Both the position numbers and the translations under genes were made by a program. The notes beneath the pieces were generated by a model. The model had not been told where the DNA came from. It saw nothing but the letters and a program-made list of their open reading frames with translations, and searched no databases. From Micrococcales bacterium (lineage in GTDB: Bacteria > Actinomycetota > Actinomycetes > Actinomycetales > Microbacteriaceae), in contig CANGIU010000005.1 in the NCBI GenBank assembly GCA_947454255.1, positions 1 through 64,000 on the forward strand: a stretch of DNA of 64,000 nt, read 5' to 3'. This document shows, piece after piece, positions 8,898 to 16,981 of this stretch. Numbering within the stretch: the stretch's first letter is position 1; every line of letters begins with the position of its first letter.

Positions 8898-10313
8898 TTG
8901 AAATTACGTTTTGCAGGTCTGTTCATTATTGCCACTTTGCTACTGGGCTCTGCTAGTGCAAATGCAGTGAGCGCTGTTCCAAGCGCAACAAGAGTAAGTG
9001 CATCAACTACTTCCACAACCGCAAAGATCACATGGTTGGCTTTTTCAAAATCAAAAATAAGCGCTATCAAAGTAACCGCCTCAACCGGTTCAACAAAGAT
9101 AACTAGAACTCTTGCTAAATCAGCTACCTCATACACCTTTACAAACCTAAAATCCTTTACGTCATATACCTTTGCCATCACGGCATACCTTGGTACTAAA
9201 GCTGGCTCTACTGTTTCTTTCAAGAGCAAAACCAAAGCAAAAAATCCGCAACTTTATAACTCGATATTCTTTGGTGCTCCTGACGACATGGTGGTTGGAG
9301 ACCCTGATCAGGAATTGTTTGCTCTGCCAAATGGCGGAGTAACATCCTTTAAAACAACTTCACCAACTAAGTGCTCTATCATTGACGGCAGCCTGCTGCA
9401 CGCAATCGCAATTGGTGAATGTGTAGTGGTGGCCACCAACCCAGGGGACTCCTATTACAAACCTGCAGCTCCAGTTCAGCAAGTTGTGAACATCACGGCT
9501 GCCATTGGTGACCTTAACAAAACTCTTGAATGGGCCGACGAATTCAATGGAGCCGCTAACTCGGGACCTAGTGCAGCAAATTGGGGCATCACCACCGGCG
9601 ACGGATGCGGGTCTGCTGCTGGTTGTGGTTGGGGTAATGGTGAGTCTGAAGCTTATGCTGCCTGCGCAAACAAACATGACGGTAACGGGCTGATGCTAAT
9701 CACCGCATCGACTCCTGCTGGAGATGGAACCTGCACAAGTAACAAGACGTGGACCAGCGGTAAGTTCACTACTTTTGGCAAGAAGAATTTTGGCTACGGA
9801 TACTTCGAAGCAAGACTAAAGATGCCAGCTGGTGGAGGCACCTGGCCAGCTTTTTGGACTCTTGGTTCAAACATCAACTCAGTGCCGTGGCCTAGATGTG
9901 GCGAACTAGACATTATGGAATATGCAGGCAATAACTCGACTCGGACAACTTCAGCTGTGCACTATCAAAACAACAGCGGTGTCCACGACTATAAGAGTGG
10001 TGCGCTAAATAACAGCACCGATCTTTCAGAGGAGTTTCACACCTACGGGATGCTTTGGTTACCTAGCGAAATCACCTTCTCATTCGATGGTAGACCAGTA
10101 CTTATTCTGAAGAAATCAGATACTGGACTAGCTCGCTGGCCATTTGGCCCTAACGCAGCCGGAGTAGACCCAAAGATGTATATCATCTTCAACCTGGCAA
10201 TGGGTGGAAACTACGGTGGCGGTATCGACAGCGGTCTAACGAAATCAACATTCAGCTTGGACTACGTTCGCTATTACAGCGTAGACGGCTTCGGTGGTCC
10301 ACCAACTAACTAG
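8898..10313 (+). CDS. Secreted glycoside hydrolase family 16 with N-terminal fibronectin type III-like domain
   Basis: The protein has 471 residues. A TTG start gives a clean signal peptide ([20 protein letters not shown]). Residues about 28-115 look like a fibronectin type III domain ('SATRVSASTTSTTAKITWLA ... SYTFTNLKSFTSYTFAITAY'). The GH16 domain starts near residue 205 (WADEFNG) and carries the canonical GELDIMEY motif with E336, D338 and E341 as catalytic carboxylates. Paired cysteines suggest disulfides outside the cell. It is probably a beta-1,3-glucanase-type enzyme co-transcribed with the preceding GH16. The stop overlaps the convergent gene's stop by 8 bases. Confidence 0.87.
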   Translation: MKLRFAGLFIIATLLLGSASANAVSAVPSATRVSASTTSTTAKITWLAFSKSKISAIKVTASTGSTKITRTLAKSATSYTFTNLKSFTSYTFAITAYLGTKAGSTVSFKSKTKAKNPQLYNSIFFGAPDDMVVGDPDQELFALPNGGVTSFKTTSPTKCSIIDGSLLHAIAIGECVVVATNPGDSYYKPAAPVQQVVNITAAIGDLNKTLEWADEFNGAANSGPSAANWGITTGDGCGSAAGCGWGNGESEAYAACANKHDGNGLMLITASTPAGDGTCTSNKTWTSGKFTTFGKKNFGYGYFEARLKMPAGGGTWPAFWTLGSNINSVPWPRCGELDIMEYAGNNSTRTTSAVHYQNNSGVHDYKSGALNNSTDLSEEFHTYGMLWLPSEITFSFDGRPVLILKKSDTGLARWPFGPNAAGVDPKMYIIFNLAMGGNYGGGIDSGLTKSTFSLDYVRYYSVDGFGGPPTN

Positions 10314-10668
10314 GGTCGATACGCTCGCCAACACCTGATCGGGCATTTTCATCTTCGACCTTTAACATGGCCACCCAAACATTGTTTAGTGCATTGGCAA
10401 ATTCATAGCCGCGCACAGAAGCCACCACGCTCTTGAAGTTGTGATAATCGATTTCGATTGCTGCATCCATAACCCACGATGCAAACACCTCAGGGTTCAC
10501 AAATAACCGATAGGGATAATCTCCATCAGGAGACTTAGCAATTTGAACATCAGCTATCTCACTTAGCTCAACTAAAGACTCACGATCGCGAGCCCGAACA
10601 GTCAATACGTTTGGATACTCCTTTTTACGGACTGCGCTAACAAAACCATTCTTAGTAAATACCCACAT
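10306..10668 (-). CDS. Conserved actinobacterial hypothetical protein (120 aa, MWVFTKNGFVS type)
   Basis: This small soluble protein begins MWVFTKNGFVSAVRK and continues with LTVRARDRESL and DYPYRLFVNPE. The pattern recurs in many actinobacterial hypothetical proteins that I recall, but I know of no assigned function. No signal peptide or membrane segment is visible. A strong AAGAAGGAG site precedes the ATG, and an inverted repeat overlaps it. It is the last gene of the leftward run from tdh, about 60 bases after mmsA. Confidence 0.75.
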   Translation of the reverse strand: MWVFTKNGFVSAVRKKEYPNVLTVRARDRESLVELSEIADVQIAKSPDGDYPYRLFVNPEVFASWVMDAAIEIDYHNFKSVVASVRGYEFANALNNVWVAMLKVEDENARSGVGERIDPS

Positions 10669-10699
10669 AGTTATCTCCTTCTTTCAAGATAGATAACTA
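10666..10699 (-). promoter_or_regulatory. Inverted repeat enclosing the ribosome binding site of the 120-aa gene
   Basis: On the minus strand, TAGTTATCT (10699-10691) and AGATAACTA (10676-10668) form a perfect 9-bp stem around a 14-base loop. The loop contains the AAGAAGG part of the Shine-Dalgarno sequence, and the last stem base is the A of the ATG. Such a hairpin could modulate translation; alternatively the repeat is a protein operator. Confidence 0.5.
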
Positions 10700-10727
10700 G
10701 CTAATGCTAAAAATTATTCTCCAGGAA

Positions 10728-12215
10728 TCAGTTTTGTGGGAAACCAAGGTTGATACCACCGTGACTTGGGTCAAGCCAGCGACTGGTGACAGTCTTTTCC
10801 CGAGTAAAGAAGTTCACACCTTGCAAACCATGTGCTTTGGTGTCTCCAAACAGAGAGCTCTTGAAGCCGCCAAATGAATAGTAAGAAACTGGCACCGGAA
10901 TGGGCACGTTGATGCCGATCATTCCGACCTCAACTTCATTCTGGAATCTTCTGGCTGCACCACCATCATTAGTAAAGATTGCAGTGCCATTACCGTAAAC
11001 ACCATCGTTGATAATTTTCAAACCTTCGGCGTAGCTAGCTACGCGAATAACAGAGAGCACCGGACCAAAGATCTCATCCTGGTAAACCTTGGAAGAAGTT
11101 GACACATTATCAATCAGGGTTGGCCCAAGCCAGAACCCATTGCTATCGCCATCAACAGAAATGCCTCTGCCATCAATCACCACAGATGCCTTATCAGCAA
11201 TTGCTATATCGATATAGCCTGCGACTTTATCGCGATGTTCTGCGGTTATGAGTGGGCCCATGTCACAGTTTCTTCGACCATCACCAACCTTGAGGTCCTT
11301 CATACGTAAGGCAATCTTGGAAACTAATTCATCAGCGATGGGCTCAACAGCTACCACAACAGAAATTGCCATGCAACGCTCGCCTGCTGAACCAAATCCT
11401 GCATTAATTGCAGAGTCTGCCACCAAGTCAAGATCAGCATCTGGTAGCACGAGCATATGGTTCTTTGCACCGCCTAGGGCTTGAACACGTTTGCCATGAG
11501 CAGTCCCAGTTTCATAAACATATTTCGCAATCGGGGTAGAGCCAACAAAGCTGATTGCCTGAACCTCAGGGCTAGTCAAGAGTGCATCAACAGCAACCTT
11601 GTCTCCCTGCAAAACATTGAATACTCCATCAGGTAGACCGGCAGCTTTTAACTGCTCTGCAATCCAGATTGCAGCTGATGGGTTCTTCTCCGAAGGTTTA
11701 AGAACAACGGTGTTCCCAGCCGCAATAGCGATTGGAAAGAACCACATTGGCACCATAGCTGGGAAATTAAATGGGCTGATAATTCCCACTACTCCCAGTG
11801 GTTGTTTGATTGAGTAGACATCAATAGCTGTAGAAACAGACTCGCTGTATGAACCCTTGAGTAGATTTGCCATACCGGTAGCGAACTCAACAACCTCTAA
11901 GCCTCGCGTTACTTCACCTAAAGCATCCGGCAATGTCTTGCCATGTTCTTCCGTAACTATTGCTGCGAGCTCTTCCTTCTTGGCATTTAGAATCTCTCGA
12001 AAGTTGAACATGATCTGCTGACGCTTGGTCAATGAGGTATCGCGCCAAGCAGGGAATGCATTACTCGCTGCAGTAATAGCTGCCTGGGCATCCACAGGCT
12101 CTGCTAAGGAGAGCTCTCTAACCACTTTGCCAAGCGCTGGGTCAAAAACTTTCCCTGAGCGATCACTTGAGTTGGCGGTAAGTTTTCCGTTTATGAAGTG
12201 CATGACCTTTGTCAT
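10728..12215 (-). CDS. mmsA: Methylmalonate-semialdehyde dehydrogenase (CoA-acylating)
   Basis: MmsA converts methylmalonate semialdehyde or malonate semialdehyde, NAD and CoA to propionyl-CoA or acetyl-CoA, in valine, inositol or beta-alanine breakdown. The 495-residue length is normal. Family marks are ISPFNFPAMVPMWFFPIA near residue 145, KPSEKNPSA near 173, FVGSTPIAKYVY near 225, QALGGAKNHM replacing the usual 'ELGG', and GSAGERCMA near 280 with the catalytic cysteine. The C-terminal YSFGGFKSSLFGD and FFTREKTVTSRW also fit MMSDH rather than other aldehyde dehydrogenases. It starts 10 bases after the UDP-glucose dehydrogenase stop. No inositol or valine catabolic genes are nearby, so its pathway is open. 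Confidence 0.92.
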   Translation of the reverse strand: MTKVMHFINGKLTANSSDRSGKVFDPALGKVVRELSLAEPVDAQAAITAASNAFPAWRDTSLTKRQQIMFNFREILNAKKEELAAIVTEEHGKTLPDALGEVTRGLEVVEFATGMANLLKGSYSESVSTAIDVYSIKQPLGVVGIISPFNFPAMVPMWFFPIAIAAGNTVVLKPSEKNPSAAIWIAEQLKAAGLPDGVFNVLQGDKVAVDALLTSPEVQAISFVGSTPIAKYVYETGTAHGKRVQALGGAKNHMLVLPDADLDLVADSAINAGFGSAGERCMAISVVVAVEPIADELVSKIALRMKDLKVGDGRRNCDMGPLITAEHRDKVAGYIDIAIADKASVVIDGRGISVDGDSNGFWLGPTLIDNVSTSSKVYQDEIFGPVLSVIRVASYAEGLKIINDGVYGNGTAIFTNDGGAARRFQNEVEVGMIGINVPIPVPVSYYSFGGFKSSLFGDTKAHGLQGVNFFTREKTVTSRWLDPSHGGINLGFPQN

Positions 12216-12224
12216 GGGATGTCC

Positions 12225-13541
12225 TTAGTTAGTAATTGTTCGACCCAAAGCTAAAACTTTGAATCCGGCTTGCTGCCATCTAGCAACATCTAAAACATTT
12301 CGACCGTCAATAATGAATTTTTCTTTAGGAGTAACGGTGTTTGGATCTAGTTCTCGATACTCTTTCCATTCAGTAGCGAGAACAACTGCATGAATACCAA
12401 TGAATGCCTTTGCTAAATCTTGTTCTAACTCGAGCTCAGGATGCTTTACTGCAACCCCGTGCAAAGCTATCGGATCGTGAACAACCACTTCAGCGCCTGC
12501 AGCCCTCGCTAATAGAGCAATTCCAAGCGCTGGCGAGTCACGGACATCATCACTGTCTGGCTTGAACGCAGCTCCTAGAACCAAAACTCTTTTACCGCTA
12601 AGTGAACCAAGTTCCTCAGTAAGCAGAGTAATAACCCGATCTCTGCGACGAAGGTTAATCTTGTCAATCTCATGCAAATAAGAAACGGATTCACCCACGC
12701 CTAATTCCTCAGCTCTAGCAATGAGCGCACGAATATCTTTCGGTAGACATCCCCCACCAAAACCAACTCCATTGCGTAAAAACTTATTGCCAATACGCTC
12801 GTCATAGCCGATAGCCTGAGCGAGCTCAGTTGCATCTGCTCCAGATACTTCTGCGATTTCTGCCATGGCATTGATAAAGGAAATCTTGGTGGCCAGGAAT
12901 GCGTTAGCAGCAGCCTTTACTAATTCAGCGGTGGCTAAATCGGTAACTAGAAATGGAATTCCTGCATCAATCATCGGAGCAAAGACTTCTCTAAGTAAGG
13001 CTTCCGATCGAGGGTTCGTTACTCCAATAACCAAACGGTCTGGGTGCAAAGAATCTTCTAGTGCAGTACCTTCTCTTAGGAACTCTGGGTTCCAAGCCAA
13101 ATTTGGCGAAGTAAAGCCAGTTGCTTTAGCTAACTGTTGAGCTAGTTTTGCCGCTGTGCCAACTGGGACAGTTGACTTTCCAACTACCAATGCATCCTCA
13201 CGAAGAAATGGTGCCAGGGCTTGGATTGCCGATTCTAAATAGGAGGTATCTGCAGCCATAGACCCAGCGCTCTGTGGTGTGCCGACACAAATGAAGTGAA
13301 TGTCGGCATCCCTAGACGATTCATCGTGTGCCTGTTTGAAAGTTAGCCGTCCGCTTGCTAATTGAGCTGCTAGTTCCTGATCTAGTCCTGGCTCGAAAAA
13401 TCCTGCTCTACCTTGAACCAGAGAGTCTATTTTCTGTTGGTTAGGCTCTATGCCAATAACCTGATGGCCCACCTTGGCCATGGCAACTGCATGAGTCGTG
13501 CCTAGATAACCCAACCCGATAACAGTAATTTTCATAGCCAT
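12225..13541 (-). CDS. ugd: UDP-glucose 6-dehydrogenase
   Basis: This enzyme oxidises UDP-glucose twice with NAD to UDP-glucuronate for surface polysaccharide. The 438-residue protein has the Rossmann start KITVIGLGYLGTTHAVAMA, then STVPVGTA near residue 125 and NPEFLREGTALED near 153. The catalytic cysteine lies in GFGGGCLPKDI near residue 265, and a C-terminal UDP-binding domain carries VLGAAFKPDSDDVRDSP. A UDP-ManNAc dehydrogenase is the main alternative, but the overall motif set fits the UDP-glucose subfamily. The first codons read MAMKITV, so the start may be the second Met. galU at 3.0 kb makes its substrate. Confidence 0.88.
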   Translation of the reverse strand: MAMKITVIGLGYLGTTHAVAMAKVGHQVIGIEPNQQKIDSLVQGRAGFFEPGLDQELAAQLASGRLTFKQAHDESSRDADIHFICVGTPQSAGSMAADTSYLESAIQALAPFLREDALVVGKSTVPVGTAAKLAQQLAKATGFTSPNLAWNPEFLREGTALEDSLHPDRLVIGVTNPRSEALLREVFAPMIDAGIPFLVTDLATAELVKAAANAFLATKISFINAMAEIAEVSGADATELAQAIGYDERIGNKFLRNGVGFGGGCLPKDIRALIARAEELGVGESVSYLHEIDKINLRRRDRVITLLTEELGSLSGKRVLVLGAAFKPDSDDVRDSPALGIALLARAAGAEVVVHDPIALHGVAVKHPELELEQDLAKAFIGIHAVVLATEWKEYRELDPNTVTPKEKFIIDGRNVLDVARWQQAGFKVLALGRTITN

Positions 13542-13573
13542 GTGGCAAGTCTATCTAGGAGGGTATTGGGAAC

Positions 13574-13996
13574 TCAGTTTGTTACTTGAACAACAAGTTC
13601 ATTACTGGTGACAATTCCACTTGGAGTTTGGACTTCAGCTCGATAAACGATGTCCCCAGCGATAGCTGGATGAACCTTGAATACCACGGTGCTGTTGTCA
13701 GGATTCTTCGCAGTGTATTTCTTGACCACCTGCCAAGCCCCGTCAACTCTGCCCTCAAGTTGAATTGCATAGCTCTTACCGGTCTTGTCGTTAAGGTTCA
13801 GAACTAGCCCAACAGGAACTCGATCATTGACCTTCCAGCTTGTTTGAGTTGTGCCATAAAGCTTTAAAAAGGCTTCGTATTTCTTCGGCTGGCTTGCCAG
13901 CCAAGAACCAAACATGATTGAGGCAATGAGCAAAATGAATGCTGCAAAAGCTGCAACTACCCAAGTGCCGACTTTGACGCGACTTAGAAACTTCAC
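13574..13996 (-). CDS. Membrane-anchored hypothetical protein with extracytoplasmic beta domain
   Basis: The protein has 140 residues: a basic N-terminus, one membrane helix (about residues 10-34), then a predominantly beta domain of about 100 residues ('VPVGLVLNLNDKTGKSYAIQLEGRVDG.W', ending 'GIVTSNELVVQVTN'), probably an Ig-like fold outside the membrane. Its ATG overlaps the preceding DUF4287 stop (ATGA), so the two are translationally coupled. The family is not recognised. Confidence 0.65.
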   Translation of the reverse strand: MKFLSRVKVGTWVVAAFAAFILLIASIMFGSWLASQPKKYEAFLKLYGTTQTSWKVNDRVPVGLVLNLNDKTGKSYAIQLEGRVDGAWQVVKKYTAKNPDNSTVVFKVHPAIAGDIVYRAEVQTPSGIVTSNELVVQVTN

Positions 13997-14202
13997 AGGT
14001 TGTTTTCCGCTCTAAAGACGTGGACAATCGCGTTAGCGTGACCCTGACCCATTTCATGGTTCTCTTGTAGGAACTTAACCTGTTCCATATGCTTCTTGTC
14101 CTTTACCTTCTTTAGTTCTTTCATCCAGAATGAAATCGGCTTGCCATACTTAGCCTCAATAGAAGGGAAATAGCTCTTGGGGCCCTTTACTTTTTCTTCC
14201 AT
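13993..14202 (-). CDS. DUF4287 domain protein
   Basis: A 69-residue protein that is essentially one DUF4287 domain: SYFPSIEAKYGKPISFWMKE, then KHMEQVKFLQENHEMGQGHANAIVHV. The domain is widespread in actinobacteria; its function is not established. Its ATG shares a base with the kbl stop (TAATG), and its own stop overlaps the next gene's start, so it is part of a tightly coupled operon. Confidence 0.85.
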   Translation of the reverse strand: MEEKVKGPKSYFPSIEAKYGKPISFWMKELKKVKDKKHMEQVKFLQENHEMGQGHANAIVHVFRAENNL

Positions 14203-15395
14203 TAGCCAACTCTAACTTGAGCCCTAGCATTTATAAAAGCAGCAACGCAGGCTTTGATTTCCTCGCTCGAATGAGCGGCAGAAAGCTGAACTCTGATCCG
14301 GGCCTTATCCTTTGGGACAACGGGAAAACTAAAAGCTGTGACATAGATACCCTCGACAAACATTTGATTAGCTATCTCAGTTGCCACTTTGGCATCACCA
14401 AACATGACGGGGATAATCGGATGCTCACCAGGCAACAAATCAAAACCTTCTTCAGTCATAAGGCGCCTAAAGAGATCTGCATTGTCTTTCAATCGGTTTC
14501 TAAGTAATGGTCCTTCGATTCCATCAGAAGCAATCCGAATAGCCTCTAGTGATCCGGCTGCTATTACTGGTGCCAATGAATTTGAGAATAGGTACGGTCT
14601 GGCTTTCTGTCTCAAGAGTTCAACTATTGATGCTCTCCCGCTGACGTAACCACCAGCAGCCCCACCCAAAGCCTTGCCAAATGTTCCGGTGTATATATCC
14701 ACCCGGTTGCCAACACCAAGTAGTTCCGGAGTCCCCTTACCCCCTCCACCGATTAACCCAACTGCATGAGAATCATCAACCATCACCACTGCATTGTATT
14801 TCTCAGCTAGGTCGCAAATCTCCCTAAGCGGAGCGATATACCCGTCCATGCTAAACACACCATCTGTGACGATGACTCTTGATTTAGCGCTGGCAGATTC
14901 AATCAGTGCACGTTCAAGATCTGCCATGTCACGGTTCTTGTATCTAAAGCGTGCCGCTTTAGATAGCCGGATGCCATCGATGATGCTTGCATGGTTTAGC
15001 TCATCACTGATGATGGCATCCTCTTCTCCAAAGAGCGCTTCAAATACACCGCCATTGGCATCAAAGCATGAACTAAACAAAATGGTTTCATCAGTGCCCA
15101 AAAACGTAGACACCGCCTGTTCAAGTTCAAGATGGATGTTCTGTGTGCCACAGATAAACCTCACGCTTGCTACCCCAAAACCTAGTTCCGACAGAGCATC
15201 ACCTGCAGCTCTCTTTACTCGATCATCATCAGCTAGACCGAGGTAGTTATTAGCGCAAAAGTTTAATAGCTCTCTGCCCCCGGATTGGATCTGTGAGCCT
15301 TGCGCTGAAGCCAAGGGCCGTTCAGTCTTATATAAACCTGAACTTGAGATGTCCTCTAAACGATTAGCGATAGTAGTTTCTAAACTTTCAAACAT
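14202..15395 (-). CDS. kbl: Glycine C-acetyltransferase (2-amino-3-ketobutyrate CoA ligase)
   Basis: Kbl is a PLP enzyme that cleaves 2-amino-3-ketobutyrate with CoA into glycine and acetyl-CoA, the second step of threonine breakdown. The 397-residue protein has CANNYLGLADD near residue 50, GFGVASVRFICGTQ near 78, a DDSHAVGLIGGGGKGT substrate/PLP region near 205, and the PLP-lysine motif TGTFGKALGGAAGG near 240. I start it at ATG 15395, which overlaps the tdh stop as TGATG; a longer frame upstream lies inside tdh and does not match the family. Pairing with tdh confirms the assignment over AONS or serine palmitoyltransferase relatives. Confidence 0.93.
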   Translation of the reverse strand: MFESLETTIANRLEDISSSGLYKTERPLASAQGSQIQSGGRELLNFCANNYLGLADDDRVKRAAGDALSELGFGVASVRFICGTQNIHLELEQAVSTFLGTDETILFSSCFDANGGVFEALFGEEDAIISDELNHASIIDGIRLSKAARFRYKNRDMADLERALIESASAKSRVIVTDGVFSMDGYIAPLREICDLAEKYNAVVMVDDSHAVGLIGGGGKGTPELLGVGNRVDIYTGTFGKALGGAAGGYVSGRASIVELLRQKARPYLFSNSLAPVIAAGSLEAIRIASDGIEGPLLRNRLKDNADLFRRLMTEEGFDLLPGEHPIIPVMFGDAKVATEIANQMFVEGIYVTAFSFPVVPKDKARIRVQLSAAHSSEEIKACVAAFINARAQVRVG

Positions 15396-16438
15396 CAGAT
15401 TTGAGTCCAATCCAAAACAACCTTGCCGCCAGTCCCAGATCTTGCCAAAGCAAAGCCTTCTTTCCAAGCGCTAGCAGGCATTCGATCGGTTATTACCGAC
15501 GCAATACGCTTTCGCAATGTCTCACTAGATTTCAACATCGAACTCATCGCAGTCCAAGTCTCAAACATCTCTCTACCGTAAATACCTTTCAGAGTAATCA
15601 TGTGTGTGACCACTTTTGACCAGTCAATGTCGATTGACTCACTCGGTAGCCCCAACATCGCAACTCGACCACCATGGTTGAGGTTCTCAATGATTTCAGG
15701 AAGTGCCGCCTTATGTCCCGACATCTCAAATGCAACGTCAAAACCTTCGCGCATTCCAAGTTCTTTCTGCGATTCAACAATTCGGTGCTTGGAAACATTC
15801 AGGGCAATATCAACACCCATGCTTCGAGCTAGTTCCAATCTTGGTTCACTGACATCTGTTGCGACTATGAATCTCGCTCCCACGTGCCTTGCAACAGCAA
15901 TAGACATCAGACCAATTGGCCCGACTCCTGAAATCAAAACATCCTCACCAACCAAACTGTATGCAAGTGCTGTGTGCACAGCATTTCCGAATGGGTCAAA
16001 GATTGCACCTAGATCTGGATCTATTGGATCGTGATGAACCCAAACATTTGATTCAGGAATAACAACGTATTCAGCAAATGCTCCATCGCGGTTGACCCCG
16101 ACACCAAGCGTTCTAATGCACATTTGTCTTCTACCGGCTCGACAGTTGCGACAGATGCCACAAACAATGTGCCCTTCACCAGAGACCATTGCCCCGACTT
16201 CAACTTCATGAACTCGACTGCCTATTTCAACAACTTCACCAAAGAACTCGTGGCCGGGAATAATTGGTGTCTTGATTGTCTCTGCTGCCCAATGGTCCCA
16301 GCTCTCAATGTGGAGGTCTGTTCCGCAGATACCTGTTCTTAATACCCGAATCTTGACATCATTTTCACCAACCTGTGGCTCAGGAACCTCTACCAGTTCG
16401 AGCCCTGGTCCTGCTACTGCTTTCACTAATGCGCGCAT
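15395..16438 (-). CDS. tdh: L-threonine 3-dehydrogenase
   Basis: Tdh is a zinc-dependent medium-chain dehydrogenase that oxidises threonine with NAD to 2-amino-3-ketobutyrate, passed to Kbl. The protein begins [19 protein letters not shown], the canonical Tdh start, 7 bases after GAAAG; an in-frame extension to 16504 has no support. Catalytic zinc ligands lie in [11 protein letters not shown] (near residue 40) and GHEFFGE. The structural zinc loop is [15 protein letters not shown] near residue 98, and the Rossmann motif is [10 protein letters not shown] near residue 170. It is first in the leftward operon tdh-kbl-DUF4287-membrane protein-ugd-mmsA. Confidence 0.93.
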   Translation of the reverse strand: MRALVKAVAGPGLELVEVPEPQVGENDVKIRVLRTGICGTDLHIESWDHWAAETIKTPIIPGHEFFGEVVEIGSRVHEVEVGAMVSGEGHIVCGICRNCRAGRRQMCIRTLGVGVNRDGAFAEYVVIPESNVWVHHDPIDPDLGAIFDPFGNAVHTALAYSLVGEDVLISGVGPIGLMSIAVARHVGARFIVATDVSEPRLELARSMGVDIALNVSKHRIVESQKELGMREGFDVAFEMSGHKAALPEIIENLNHGGRVAMLGLPSESIDIDWSKVVTHMITLKGIYGREMFETWTAMSSMLKSSETLRKRIASVITDRMPASAWKEGFALARSGTGGKVVLDWTQI

Positions 16439-16564
16439 CATTGATCTTTCGTCGCCGTTGACGTGGGCAAACTTGTGGTCGCCACATAAACAGCCTATGA
16501 GCATTTGATTCCAACTTGGTCTCAGTGGCGGGGTGTTGGCAACAAGCAGTCATAGCATTTAGAT

Positions 16565-16981
16565 ATGACTGAAACTAACAATTACGGATACCTACGCAAA
16601 GTATTAGCCACCGGCGCAACAGTCTTTGGGCTAAGCGCTCTCTTCTTACTCTTAGCTCCAGCGCTATTCAATGAACTGCTTGGATTCACCACCAGCAATG
16701 AACTGGAATGGTCTATGCGCATGATTGCTATCACATTGATCGCTCTTTGTGGAAACATGCTTTCTGTCTCTCTTCGAGGCAAGGACAACGCTGTTCTTTT
16801 CTCGGCAAGAGTTATGGCGCTATCTGCATCAGCGCTAGGTGCACTAACACTTTTAACACCAGTCGCAACACTAACTTGGTTTGACTACGTTTATGCCGCT
16901 ATCGGCTTCAGCTTTAGCCTCGCATACATCATTGGTCTCGTTAGAAATCCAACCGCTAACCCGCAAGCCCTAAGTCGCTAA
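16565..16981 (+). CDS. Small four-TM membrane protein of unknown function
   Basis: The protein has 138 residues with four predicted membrane helices (about 12-35, 47-67, 76-98 and 103-125), a short cytoplasmic N-terminus and a polar C-terminal tail. It is divergent from tdh and its stop overlaps the convergent beta-CASP gene by 4 bases. No motif identifies its function. Confidence 0.65.
   Translation: MTETNNYGYLRKVLATGATVFGLSALFLLLAPALFNELLGFTTSNELEWSMRMIAITLIALCGNMLSVSLRGKDNAVLFSARVMALSASALGALTLLTPVATLTWFDYVYAAIGFSFSLAYIIGLVRNPTANPQALSR

Noticed and set aside
8804-9235. A 143-codon minus-strand frame in the GH16 gene
   Set aside because: Antisense to the signal peptide and FnIII-like domain, with no supporting features.
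16441-16504. Extended N-terminus of threonine dehydrogenase from 16504
   Set aside because: The extra residues do not resemble the family and a ribosome site lies before 16438.
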